A stretch of DNA of 31,812 nt from Welwitschia mirabilis (Eukaryota > Gnetophyta > Gnetopsida > Welwitschiales): contig JBOZIK010000001.1 of the NCBI GenBank assembly GCA_051453625.1, positions 228,353,595-228,385,406 on the forward strand. Reading direction: 5' to 3'. Of this stretch, positions 21,222-31,812 are shown in pieces. Positions within the stretch are counted from its first letter, which is position 1; each line of letters begins with the position of its first letter. The position numbers were made by a program, and so were the translations under genes. The notes below the pieces were generated by a model, which saw only the letters and a list, made by a program, of their open reading frames with translations, searched no databases and was not told the DNA's origin.

Positions 21222-22550
21222 ACACTTAGATTTCATCATCAAGGTGGGTTGCATTACATTTTTTTTAAAATAACATTTTAGAAGTGGATTTAATCACTAC
21301 TGTCCTATCATACCTATGTATAAAATTAATTCAACTTAATATCTCGAGCCCTTAGTGTTAATGGATTATGTTGGATCATCTAGAAATGCTTCAAGGAAGT
21401 AGGGTTATTTATAAGTGTGCATCCACCTCACATACTACCTATTACCTATATTAGGGGTATATCAAGGTGAAGTGAAAGCCTATGAAGTTAAGCCTAGCTA
21501 TGTTTATATAGTTTAGAACTTGAAGTAGAACCAACTCACATCTAGAGAGTGGTCGGATATCAAGTTGAAATGCCATTAATTAGAGTTGCAACCTCCTATT
21601 ATATTGGTTGGGTATTATTCTTAAAATTTATCCATGTATGTTGACAATAAGTTTACATCTCCTTAAATATTAACAAGATATTTTTTATGTGAAGAAAAAC
21701 TAGGAAAAAATGGAGTACACAAACTTATGACATCACTATTATTCATAAGCCAAAATAACTTAAGAATTAATTATAGGTAAATATATGATATTAATATGAT
21801 TTTTCTTTCTTAGAATATAGAAATTATAATAAAGGATTAAATAACACTTTATCTTAAGTTTCAATGTATCTATTAGGTAATAATATTAAAGAAAAAAACA
21901 AAAAAGAAAAAAAAAATGCTTAATTAGGGTAAGAGAAAAGATGGTGTCACAAGCTCACAAATCACCAAAGTGTCATGTCTAGAGATTAAACCTTTGTATT
22001 GAAATAAAATAACTTTCTTTTTTTCTTCTTTACTGTAAAATACTATTAAATAAAATAGTGTTGGTATCATTTTATTTTAATTTTATAATAGATAACAAAA
22101 AAGTGTTAAAAATAGACATTTTTTCAAAATTAGTATTATAGACTTCACAAGATTTGGCAATTAATAAACTTGTGATATTAAATAAAACTAAAATTAATGT
22201 AATATACAAAATCATTTTGAATTATTATAAAAAGGGCTAAAGGTATGCATATATTATCCTATCTTAGTATGAAGATATATTTTTCATAGATTAGGAGAGC
22301 TATGTTTCTACATTCTTATAATTCTACATCTAGTGAGTCTAATACTCTTTATTCCAAGCCTTTCATTTAGTAGTGTCATTTCTCTTTTTATGTTTCTTTC
22401 CAATGTTTACCCTTTATTGCTTAATGCATAATTTTGGTACTAGGAATAATTTAAATCCATTATGATATAGAAAATTTAAAGGAGTATAATTAGAAATATT
22501 TTAAATTCATTATTTATATTAATGCATCCTTAAAACAAGTTCAAAATAAC
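21222..22550. other. Intergenic stretch with a less AT-rich segment, unidentified
   Basis: Positions 21330-21610 are less AT-rich than their surroundings (for example CTCGAGCCCTTAGTG and GAGAGTGGTCGGATATC) and read like part of an old repeat, but no termini or coding frame were found. The rest is AT-rich, with an A/G run near 21890-21916. Confidence 0.45.
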
Positions 22551-24050
22551 ATGCTCAAGAAAGTGTCACTTAGAGAAATACTAGATATCAACAAAGTCTT
22601 TATTAAAAGTATTAAGGTAAATAAGTTCAATGAAAATGAGTATTTTACTTCATGTAAAGAATGGATGTTGGGTACTAAAGGTGTTAATATGTTGGCTACA
22701 ACATGTCATGAAGACTTCTAATTACAACAATAAGTAGCAATCATTTGATTAGTCTTATGTAAGTTATAAGTATTAGATAATCATTTATTATGGTATTGAT
22801 TATAATGAAACACAAATTTAGTTCACTTAAATAAGTAAAATCCCTTAATAAAACATGAAACACCATTACTAAAACTTTTGATGAAACATAAAATACTATC
22901 AACAAACTATGAAATAATAATAAAGAACTTCTATAGCAATTTAATAAAGCATAGTCCTAGGTGATTGAACTTGAAGAAGATAAGAATCAAGTCTCTCAAG
23001 AAAGAAATAAAGCATTTAGAGAATGTGATAAAGTAATGAATGCATACAATAAAGCATGAAAGATCATTAATGAAATTCTATCTAACTTAAAAGCATTTAT
23101 TAAAAATAAGCATTTATTAAAGTTTAATAAGTTTCAAATTAAGCTAAGCCTCCTAAGGTTGAATAACCTCCTGAACATGAAGAAGCTATAGGAAAATCTA
23201 TCAAAGCAATCATAATTGCTAAACCAATGATTAAAAAATCTACTAATGAACTAGATTTAGAAGTAAAAATATAGGAAGTTATTGGAGATTATAGTTAAAA
23301 TTTTATTGTATCAAGTAAATTAATGTTGTTATCCTTGGCTCATCTTCCTTATAAATTTTATTATTTTAATGAAGCAAATGAAACAAGAAATTTGTACAAA
23401 GTATTTATATTTGTGTTGTTTTATAACTTCAACTAAGTAATGAAATAAGTCCTTAAACATGAAGAAAATATTTGAGAGAATTAAATCATTGATAAAATCT
23501 CCATATTTAACAAAATTATGAAAAATACAATAAAACTATGCATTGAAATACTAGAAATACAAAATGCTAATCTATAAAATATCTTTAATTACTAATATAA
23601 AAGTAAATGGAGTCTTACTAAAGAAATAACTAAGATGACCATATCTCAAAATAGCTTAATTCAATTTATATTACGAAAATCAACTCATTATAATAATAAA
23701 CTTGATAAGTTTAGATTGAAAATTGACACTTAACTACTATGTGCATAATATACATTCTTGAATAAAAGATGGAACATACAAAAATTTAAGTCAATGTTAA
23801 AAGAATACTTGTTTATAAGAACTAATAAATATGCTAGTTTATGTTAGTTACATAAATAGGAGAAAAAAATGAAAGAATGCTTTTTTAATACTACAATAAT
23901 TTACAATATTGTTTTGTCTATAAATAAAGAAATATATTCACAATACTTTTTAATCTATAAATAGAGAAATGTAGCATTCAAAATGTATCTTTCTACATTT
24001 TCAATAATAGAAATGCTAAACATTAAGTATTTACATATTCATGTAGAAAT
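22551..24050 (+). pseudogene. Decayed coding region of unknown family with coiled-coil segment
   Basis: From ATG at 22551 a 59-codon reading ends at 22730 (begins MLKKVSLREILDINK, later CKEWMLGTKGVNML). After frame changes, 22841-23100 reads as a charged heptad-like stretch (VIELEEDKNQVSQERNKAF). A short proline-rich piece (KPPKVE, PPEHEE) follows at 23146. A longer frame with scattered stops then runs to about 23880, with LSLAHLPYKFYYFNEANETR near 23330 and RWNIQKFKSMLKEYLF near 23770. Composition is more protein-like than the chance ORFs nearby, and the plus strand is A-rich throughout. In-frame stops number roughly one per 18 codons, only modestly below chance for this base composition. 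No family was recognised; a transposon or old viral origin is possible. Confidence 0.4.
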
Positions 24051-24355
24051 ATACTAATGAGAACAAGTGTTTTCTTTTGTGGGTAGCATTGAAGCTTGAG
24101 AGATTCCTGTGACTCCTTTCTAAGATGTATTAGAACCTCCTCTTGTAGACCCTTTATCAAAGTTCTATTGTTATGCTTCTTTGCCAAAAGGTATTCCCTT
24201 ATAACATTTCATACTATTTATAGCCTTAATTCTTGGCTTCTTAATCCTTAAGAATAGCTATGTAGTAGAAGTTATTTCTAAATCCTAACTAAGATATTAT
24301 TTTTTTGTTCTATCATCATGCCAAGTGATATTTTATACCTATAATAACTATTAGT

Positions 24356-24376
24356 AATATATATATATATATATAT
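24356..24376. repeat. (AT)n microsatellite
   Basis: About ten uninterrupted AT units, followed by ACACGCCC. Confidence 0.9.
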
Positions 24377-24796
24377 ACACGCCCATATAATTTAATATCT
24401 ATCTTAAAATTAGAAAAAATAATCATGAATATCATTACTTATTAGTTTTCCCTATAGGCTTAGTTTTTTATTAGTTCCTTAACAAAATTTATAAAATACA
24501 TATATTACTTTAAAATGAATTCTTATTTCATGGATTTCCTTGTAAGAAAGGGATTATCTTTCATTAAATTCCACTTCTTCCAATTTCTTGGACAACTATA
24601 TTTGACTTTTCTCCTACTTCATAGCTTCCATGAGTTTCTTTTATTATTGTTACAATGTAGAATCATTTAAATCTCTTGGTACTATCTCTTTGGGTTCTTG
24701 AACTTCTTGAAATTTTATTGCTAAACCTCTTACTCTTAATGGATCATTAAATTTCTTTGATTCTTTCCTCCCTCTCCCTCCCTCCCGTCCTTCTAC

Positions 24797-24896
24797 NNNN
24801 NNNNNNNNNNNNNNNNNNNNNNNNNNNNNNNNNNNNNNNNNNNNNNNNNNNNNNNNNNNNNNNNNNNNNNNNNNNNNNNNNNNNNNNNNNNNNNNN
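24797..24896. other. Assembly gap, exactly 100 N
   Basis: A run of exactly 100 N is a common placeholder for a gap of unknown size. It is flanked by a polypyrimidine run on the left (24764-24791) and a CT microsatellite on the right. Confidence 0.99.
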
Positions 24897-24958
<62 letters not shown>

Positions 24959-24988
24959 TTTTACTGTCTTCTTCTTCTTCTTCTTCTT
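24897..24988. repeat. (CT)n then (CTT)n microsatellite
   Basis: CT repeats fill 24897-24955. A TCT/CTT run fills 24967-24988. The true CT length is unknown because the gap abuts it. The serine-leucine ORF across it is an artefact of the repeat. Confidence 0.97.
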
Positions 24989-27129
24989 ATTTTTTTAAAA
25001 TAAGTAGAAAAGGCTTTAGAGTTAATAGCTTAAGGATTACTAACTAATTCTAGAACTATTTCCATGCTTATGCCTTTCTTTGAAGTCTATACAAATGGGA
25101 TTGTCAAATTCCTATGATATTACATAGTTCTATTTTTATAATATATTAATAAGGCTGCCTCTTAGTACATTTATATTTTTGATAATAATGTATTAAAGTA
25201 GATGAAGTTATTATATGGTTTTGAGTTAATAGTGCAAACAATTTATTATCCATTTTACATCTTTCTACAATCTTATAAAATTAGGTAATTATAGTATCTA
25301 TGAGATTTCTTCAGATAAAGATAATCCAATTTTTATCTAATCAAAATCATTCTTTAATTATTATAAATTGTTACTATTAGCCTTAAAAATCTAGTAAATT
25401 TTTGTCCATGCTTAGGAAGTACTTTTGAATTATGTTCTTTAATTATTTTTGAAATCTATCCATAAAATTGTATAAATTATAAATATAATAATCTAAAATT
25501 ATATGAATGGCAAGCTCTTCATAGCTAAAACATATTTTTTTGTCTAGCTTAGCTTCCCTTATTGAAGTTTAATGCAATAGCTACATGTTTTTATTTTGTA
25601 TATTTTAGAGATTTGTTTGGATAGACTCTAGTTAAATAAGCCTAATTTTACTTTTTAATTTTTAAAAAACATTTATCTATATGCTTCTTAATTTGGATTC
25701 TTGTTTTTGAGGTTATGACAAAATACATTTTTATCTTATTTTCTAGTTTGGTATAAAAAAATTAGTCATAATAAATTAAACATTATCCTTTGTTGTGTAA
25801 TGTTTTACTAGTTTATCTTATCAAATTTATAAAAGTTTTAATGTCATCCTTAATTTCTAATAACATGGATATTAAAGATGACTTATCAATAGAAGCTTGA
25901 ATCTTTTCTAGTTTTGGTACCTTTAATTTATGTTTTAATTCTTTATCTTTTTCTACTAACTAAGTTGTCAACGATTAAATTTTTTCTAATGTATTTTAAT
26001 ATGTATTGCTTAAAGTTAAGGTCTCTATTCACTTTTATTTATAATTATCTACTTTAGCTTGCATCTTCATGTACTTTTCATTTATGTTGTATATATTGAT
26101 ATAAAATTTATCTAAATACTCTCCATTCAAAGGAAAATGTCCTCATTATGCATGAATGTGATAAATGATTCTTGATGCTTAATCTATTTAGCATCATATT
26201 TCTTTCTTATGGATAAATTCTATAATAAAGAAACTAACAGTTTTAGAAAATTTCTTGATAAGGTCTCTAGAGCCTTTTTTTTTTAATTGATTCAATTTAA
26301 GGATGATTCTAGATCTGTGATTCATTCATATGTTCCTCTTAAATCTAAATTATTTCTTTATAAGCATTTAAGATGTAGACTTCTTCTGCTTTGTTAGTCT
26401 TTCCCTCTAATAATTCAATAATTTTCCTTTTTATTCATTTAATTATGTTTACAAAAATTTATTTTTAATTTTTAAATAGTAATTTTATCTTGATAAATTA
26501 AACACCTTCTCCTTATTTTTAATTAAGATCTAGATTTCTTCTCTAAAGGACTTTAGAGATCTATGAAATGTATTAATTTTATCTTTCTTTAATTCCTTGG
26601 TAAATGCCTCTAGTTAAGAAAAAATAGTAAGTGATTGTTCGATAGTAAGTTAAGTGGGATTGAGATCCTAAGTTTCTAAAGACACTGACACTGCACTTAT
26701 AGAAACAAATGAGGTTTACTAGGTTATGCTTATTTAAAGAACGGTTTTAGCTTTGATTTAAATATAATTGATTCATTTTGTCCAAATAAAGATTAAAAAC
26801 TTAATTCAACAGAAGGCTCATTTGCTTTAAGACTTAATACTTTTATCTAAAATTATTATTATTAAAAAAGTGAATTATAAACTCATAATACTAGCAGCTC
26901 CTAGATCCACTTTTTTCATCTTTACAATATTCATTATCATACCTTGGAAGAGACCTCCTCCTCTATTTATATTTTTCTATTTTATTGAATCTCTGATGGC
27001 TTCAATTATATATAAGCCTATTAAACTCATTCCTTTTTGTTTATTTAAAATAAATATGAGATTGCTAGCCATCATGCTAAGGGTAATGCTCTATATTTTT
27101 GTTAATATCAATTCTACCTTTAGTTGAGA

Positions 27130-28050
27130 TTCTTTCTAATCATTGCATACTTAATTTGACATCTTCTTTTATATTTGTGTTTTTAATTTATTTTCATTGC
27201 TTTGGTAGATTAAGTATACAAATGATATTCTCTTAAAAGGCTATTATTATTGTGCTATTTACTATTATGACTAGTACTTTCTCTTCTTTATTATATTTTA
27301 AGTTTTGTTAAACTTGAAAACAATCCCTAAACCATAATTTTGATTCAAAGCTAGCCACTACCACTAATCTAATTCTTTGATTCCTTTTTTAAAACTTTAT
27401 AGATATGGGTCTAAAAGAACTCCTTTAAAATTTATAAAAGATATAATTTTATATTTTGATAATAAATAATTTTTTAATTACATAATTTTCATCCAAACTG
27501 TAGTTTGAATTTTAAGAAAATAAACCATTTACCAAAAATTAATTCTATAATAATTAAGCTATTTTTGGTATTTTAATAGAAATGAAATAACTATGTAGAG
27601 TTTATTAAAAATGAAATTAAAACTATAATAATTTAGCTATTTTCATATTTTAACAAGCATGTAATAGTTATGTAGGTCTTATAAAAAATAAAAACCTCTA
27701 CGTACCCCTTTAGTGAATTTTCAGCATGCTCCTAATGTAAAAGAATTTGAAGGAGTAACATATAGAAGTATTTTCTAAATTAGTAACTATTATATTAGTT
27801 ACCATGAGGTATTATTATAGAAGGAAAGATTTATTAAAAAAATGTTTTATATGGTATGAAATAAGAATAACATACCTATTTCCCACTTAAAAATAATGGA
27901 AAAAGCTATACTTTTAGTTGTAATTAATTCTGACATAATGTTAGATTAATTTTATATATAATACATCCAATTGATGATTGAGCCAACATCAATAACATTG
28001 CTAGCATGAAATTTTTAGTGCCTTAAAAGGATGACTTGATTCCTATGTTG
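27130..28050. other. AT-rich stretch, no gene recognised
   Basis: No motif was seen on either strand. Protein-like minus-strand reading fades upstream of about 27150. Confidence 0.5.
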
Positions 28051-28330
28051 ATGTGATATAATATGATTTCCTAGATGTTGAAGGAGGTCACCAAGAATTG
28101 AATAGAATCATTAAGAAGTTAAGTAACTAAAATGCAAAGGGTCATAATGTCCATACATAAGAGGTTAGTCAAACTTAGTAGGTAGGGGTTTGAAGGGGAT
28201 CTAAGAGTTTTTAAAAGAGGCCTTCAAATCTACACCTCATTTATTATTTTTAAAATATAGTAATAAATGAATGATATGCATTGCAAAATGAAAAAAAATG
28301 GAAAGTTAAAGGGGATTGTTAATAAAGTTT
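28050..28330 (+). repeat. Possible gypsy-type LTR fragment
   Basis: The segment with GAAGGAGGTCACCAAGAATT, AAAGGGTCATAATG, CATACATAAGAGG and TTTTAAAAGAGGCCTTCAAA resembles internal phrases common in Del/Tekay-type LTRs. It ends near a polypurine-like AAAGTTAAAGGGGATTGTT (28304-28322). No pair or coding region was found. Confidence 0.3.
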
Positions 28331-29897
28331 GTCCCCTATCACATGTCAACCCAAATCTTATAATGCTAAACTAAACTAAGGTTTAATCTAGAAATTTGAT
28401 TTTATCTTAATAAATTATGTAGTCTAATAATTATTATTTGAAGCTATAGGGATTATGCAAGACATATGAAGTTAAAAATATCATATTTAAGATCTAGTCA
28501 AGAGATTTTGCTCTAGTCTAGGAAGTTAGTTAGCCTTTAGAAGAATAAAATTTATAGTAGTCTATAGTTTTAATTTAAAGTCTAGGCTCTAAATTAGTAA
28601 ATTAATCATTCTAATATGAATGGTTAAGGAATTCATAATTCTAGAAATAAAATAAGATCTAACAACTGGTTTGTAGTTTTAACAGTAAGTTAGGCACTTA
28701 ATCATATTTAATCAAGTATTGTTTACTATTGTGTAGAGGTTTAACATATCTAAGAAACTTAGGATATGAAATAAGTTATGTGTAATAAAAATGACTTGAT
28801 CTAAAATATTTTTAAGGCCCAATACCTTAGAAACACTATGATTAATTTAGATGTTTACAATGTCAGTTTGAAGAGTCATGAAAGTTTAGGTGAGATAAAC
28901 TTATTTAACGCATAATAGGCTTAGATTAAGTACAATTATTTTTAATCTTCTAAATTTGCAAATTTCATGATTATAGGATTTATTACCTAATACCTACTAG
29001 ATTCTAAAGAAAATAGGATTACCTGTGTCCTAATTTTCCATACATTCTTAGCTATTAAGGGCCAAAGAAAATACTAAATAAATCATATAATTAATCTAAA
29101 CTCTTGGCTTCAAGTTAATCCTTTTTTAGTTTAGGATTCTCTAATTATTATCCTATCATGAATAACTTTAGTGTATTTTTAGGGTTTGATAGGTGTGTAA
29201 TTTATTTCTATGTCTATCATATTCCTACTAATTTGATTATTTAGCACATGTAGGATGAATAATATTTCACTAATAACACTAGCCAAGATATTAAGATCAT
29301 CATTTAATTATCAAAGTGTAAGATTTAATTATATAAATAATTTCTATTTACTACCTTTATTATATTATCTTTTACTAACTATCCTACTCCTCTTACTTTT
29401 CTTATATTCATCTCTAGTGTTTAAAAATAAAAAATTGAAGAACTATCTATTTATATTGGGCCTAATGCAAATTGCTATGTGTATTCAAAACATAGAGCCT
29501 ATTTCACCTCAAATTTCATTAGATCTAAAATCATGGTAAAACTTATCTATTCTTATTATAGATATGCAACTAAGATTTAGATTCTTTAGATTATTTCATC
29601 ATGAAAGAATGATTAAGAAATATTTCATGATGGTGTCATGTATCCATGTTATGATTACTTGATTCAACACTTAGCAAGTGAGTATCTAAGGTCAAGGATA
29701 TAGGAATTATGTCATCCACTAAATAAAGAGGATTACTAAAAAAGCTAATTATTAAACTATAAGAATTAGATAGAAGAATTGATAAACTCTGATGCAAAAA
29801 CCCTAAACTTAGTCTAACTTCTTTAAGTTTTAACAAGAAGAACATTGAGATATTTCTAAGAGATGTAAAAGATTATATCAAATTATGGAATGCACAT
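28331..29897. other. AT-rich stretch, no gene recognised
   Basis: Old repeat-like text without termini. The 94-codon plus-strand ORF at 29255-29539 is hydrophobic and low-complexity (strings of L, I, Y), as chance ORFs in AT-rich DNA are, and has no recognised motif. The minus-strand ORF at 29636-29845 also looks like chance. Confidence 0.5.
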
Positions 29898-30180
29898 TGT
29901 AACATCCTAGATTTTGATTCAATTATTTGATTTGATCTTCTAGTAATATTGAATTTTCTAGTTTAAATTTTATAATAATATTTAATCTTGTCTACCTATT
30001 GCATGAATATGAATCTATGATAAATCAAGTAGTGTTCATAGCAAGGTGTAATAGTTATGTCTTTTTCTAAATATTAGGTTTCCATGGTAATAGGTTACAA
30101 TATTCTAAGGACTCCCATAAGTGAATAAGGACTTATATACCCTAATGTTGATATTATAAAATTTAAATAAATAAATAAGA
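29898..30180 (+). repeat. Possible LTR start of TGTAACATCC type
   Basis: TGTAACATCCTAGATTTTGA at 29898 resembles the TGTAACANCCC..ATTTT start common in plant gypsy (Del/Tekay, Reina) LTRs. It is followed by LTR-like text (GGACTTATATACCCTAATG near 30130). No second copy lies in the window. Confidence 0.3.
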
Positions 30181-30975
30181 ACTTCTATACCCTTTCTAAA
30201 TTCTAATATGAATCTTTTGGTTATAACTATATATTTTAAGATATTTTTAGCTAAATTCATGCAACTAGTTATTAGTTTTTACATAAATATAGAAGGAAGG
30301 AAAATATTAGAGCATATATTATATCATATATTGATTAAGAATATTAAAGAATATATATTACTTATCTATATGGAATTTGAATCAATGAGCTACAAACTCA
30401 GATTTTCTCCTCTTACTAAGATATATGTGTATGAAACTTGACTTTGCATTGTTCATTTTAGACTCCTTAAATAATTATTTAATATTTAAGTTTGAAGAAA
30501 TATTAGTTCATAATGTGGTTGTGTGATTTTAAATTTAAGCAAATAATGGTATTATTCTATCTTTGACATTATGAATTTATTGAGTAACTAATTTTTTGAT
30601 GTTATTATAGAGATACCACCAACATATAAAATAAGACTAATCACTTGTTAATTTTTTCCTTCATTTTCATAACATATAGGGTTATTTGCACTTTACTTAT
30701 TAGAATTAATTAGGGAGACATATGAATTAATTATATTTTACTACAATTGGGAGCTTACTTAAAATCATAGATGATTTTTTTGAAAATTTGGACTTTTAAT
30801 AAAGGATTTTGAGTATTCTATGTACATCTTCTCTTCTAAAATGGCATTTAGAAAGTATTACTTTTGCATCCATTTAATAAAGTTTCTAGTCATTTTTGCT
30901 AACCCTAGAGATGAGGGCTCTTATAATATGGTTTGAGTTATGAAAATAAGTATTTTATTGTAATAAGAATTCTCA
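30181..30975. other. AT-rich stretch, no gene recognised
   Basis: The plus-strand ORF 30208-30441 (77 codons) shows no motif. Nothing else was supported. Confidence 0.5.
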
Positions 30976-30979
30976 TTCT

Positions 30980-31720
30980 ATGAACTTTTGATTAAAATTT
31001 TATCATTGTACTTATTTATTAGATTATGAAATTTGGTTTTTTCTTTGAATATGAATTTTCTTTTAAAGATGCTACTATTCTTTATCCTTTATAACTACTA
31101 ACCTTTTAATACCTCTGGAATATCATTTCTTAAATATTGAGTGAGGTCCAATCAAAAAATTCATATTAATTACTAACTTATGAGTGCTAGTGGGATTTTT
31201 TTGTAGTCCATTGATTTCTCTACTAAATTTTCTTTAATTATTTTATTGAATTGTTAGAGAATGTTAGTAGCATCTTTATCATTTTAACTTGACTTGTTAC
31301 TACATACTCCCTCTTGATGCCACACAGAGTTTTTGTGCATGTTAAAAAATTTTCTTATCAAGATGATAGAGCTAATGGTTTTATTTATTTTATTTCTTTA
31401 ACTAGTGCTTCCTATTATTTTTTTTGGCACTTTTCTTCTTGATATTACCCACACTTCTTACTATCAATCATACTTTAAACTCATTGTATTTCATACTTGT
31501 CAACCTCGTATTAGCTTAAGAAAATTTTTCAACATAGTTTTTTAACTTGCAATTCAATCCTCACTTCATCTTTGGATAGTGTTAATAAAATTTAATTAAG
31601 TAATAAATAGCCTTATGATCTAAGAAGACATGTGCAGTGTACACTATTAAAAACTATTAGATTATCATTACTCATTCTTCTTCTTGTTGCTTCTTTGACT
31701 ACTCTGTAAAGCATCACCAC
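30980..31720 (-). pseudogene. Decayed coding region, unrecognised
   Basis: Minus-strand frames give protein-like stretches: SKDEVRIELQVKKLC near 31570, YEVDKYEIQ near 31500, YQEEKCQKK near 31430, EALVKEIK near 31405 and CTKTLCGIKREYVVTSQVKM near 31330. FNKIIKENLVEKSMDYKKIP near 31245 and DLTQYLRNDIPEVLKG near 31140 follow. They lie in two or more frames with stops between. The charged, helical character recalls the coding relic at 24100-27110 on the same strand. Whether they belong to one unit cannot be settled, because 27.2-30.9 kb shows no clear coding trace. No family was recognised. Confidence 0.35.
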
Positions 31721-31790
31721 TTACAAAGATTTAAAAAATTAATATGTATGTATATATATATAGAGTGAAGGGCCTTAGAGTAATTAAAAA

Positions 31791-31812
31791 GAGAGAGAGA
31801 GAGAGAGAGAGA
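31791..31812. repeat. (GA)n microsatellite at the window end
   Basis: Eleven GA units run to the last base, so the true length is unknown. A short (TA)n lies just before it, at about 31750-31762. Confidence 0.95.

Larger units (their letters stand above)
24100..27110 (-). pseudogene. Long decayed coding region of unknown family with coiled coils
   Basis: Minus-strand readings in several frames look like one protein broken by stops and frameshifts. In order: a helical part with MMASNLIFILNKQKGMSLIG near 27070; SVSLET then LEAFTKELKKDKINTF near 26690-26570; and IIELLEGKTNKAEEVYILNA near 26420. Next come RDLIKKFSKTVSFFIIEFIH near 26250, GEYLDKFYINIYNINEKYMK near 26120, and a coiled-coil-like stretch ending LISMLLEIKDDIKTF near 25790. 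A further block lies at 24763-24500 (EVQEPKEIVPRDLNDSTL, SLSYKEIHEIR), and a Gly/Ser-rich block at 24165-24090 (DKGSTRGGSNTS). The first block weakly recalls the PF20167-like gene at 1601-2613, but this is not secure. The N gap 24797-24896 interrupts it, and the last blocks could be a separate gene. Confidence 0.4.

Noticed and set aside
22841-23880. In-frame stops explained as C-to-T changes of Gln or Arg codons, as a sign of targeted mutation
   Set aside because: Every stop codon is one C-to-T step from CAA, CAG or CGA, so this fit is automatic and says nothing.
24757-25047. Serine-leucine repeat protein
   Set aside because: Translation of the CT microsatellite and N run.
26870-27127. 85-codon plus-strand ORF
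   Set aside because: Antisense to a more protein-like minus-strand reading, and of the hydrophobic type that arises as a shadow of K/N-rich coding.
29255-29539. 94-codon hydrophobic ORF, possible membrane protein
   Set aside because: Low-complexity L/I/Y composition is expected by chance in DNA this AT-rich; no motif, no neighbouring gene structure.
1-31812. tRNA, rRNA, CRISPR or bacterial-type operon signals
   Set aside because: None seen. The window is eukaryotic repeat DNA, so ribosome binding sites and operons do not apply.

Overview
The window looks like nuclear intergenic DNA from a flowering plant. It is very AT-rich, contains four runs of N, and every recognisable coding trace belongs to a decayed transposable element or an unrecognised decayed gene. 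No intact gene, tRNA, rRNA or CRISPR array was found. The family assignments below were made by eye from motifs; none was tested by a database search. The species cannot be named from the sequence.

Region 1 (1 to about 6.4 kb) is a Ty1/copia element of Sirevirus type on the minus strand. The 5' LTR lies at 5192-6313 and continues into the gap at 6314. A broken gag (4642-3434) and a protease with gag-pre-integrase (3432-3046) follow. No integrase, reverse transcriptase or RNase H follows them. About 280 bases of spacer carry GTCAAC-type repeats and a TATA box, and then comes a different broken gene resembling the 'putative plant transposon protein' family (2613-1601). Four polypurine-like motifs lie before the 3' LTR (829 to the window edge). 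This chimeric, non-autonomous layout is the most unusual item here.

Region 2 (6920-14289) is AT-rich DNA without a recognisable gene. It holds a degenerate minisatellite near 10.1-10.65 kb and a possible small coding relic near 13.3 kb.

Region 3 (14290-21218) is bounded by CACTA-type termini with a CCC target duplication and arrays of TTTAAGGCATTTA subterminal repeats. Inside it lie relics of a second copia element on the plus strand: a zinc knuckle at 16.14 kb, protease at 16.30 kb, reverse transcriptase at 17.28-17.91 kb and RNase H at 19.09-19.23 kb. This suggests a nested insertion.

Region 4 (21222-31812) contains two unrecognised, heavily decayed coding regions facing each other: plus strand 22551-24050, and minus strand about 27110-24100. 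Both carry coiled-coil-like stretches. A third minus-strand coding relic lies at 31720-30980. Weak traces of gypsy-like LTRs occur near 28.05-28.33 kb and 29.9 kb. Simple repeats flank the 100-N gap and close the window.
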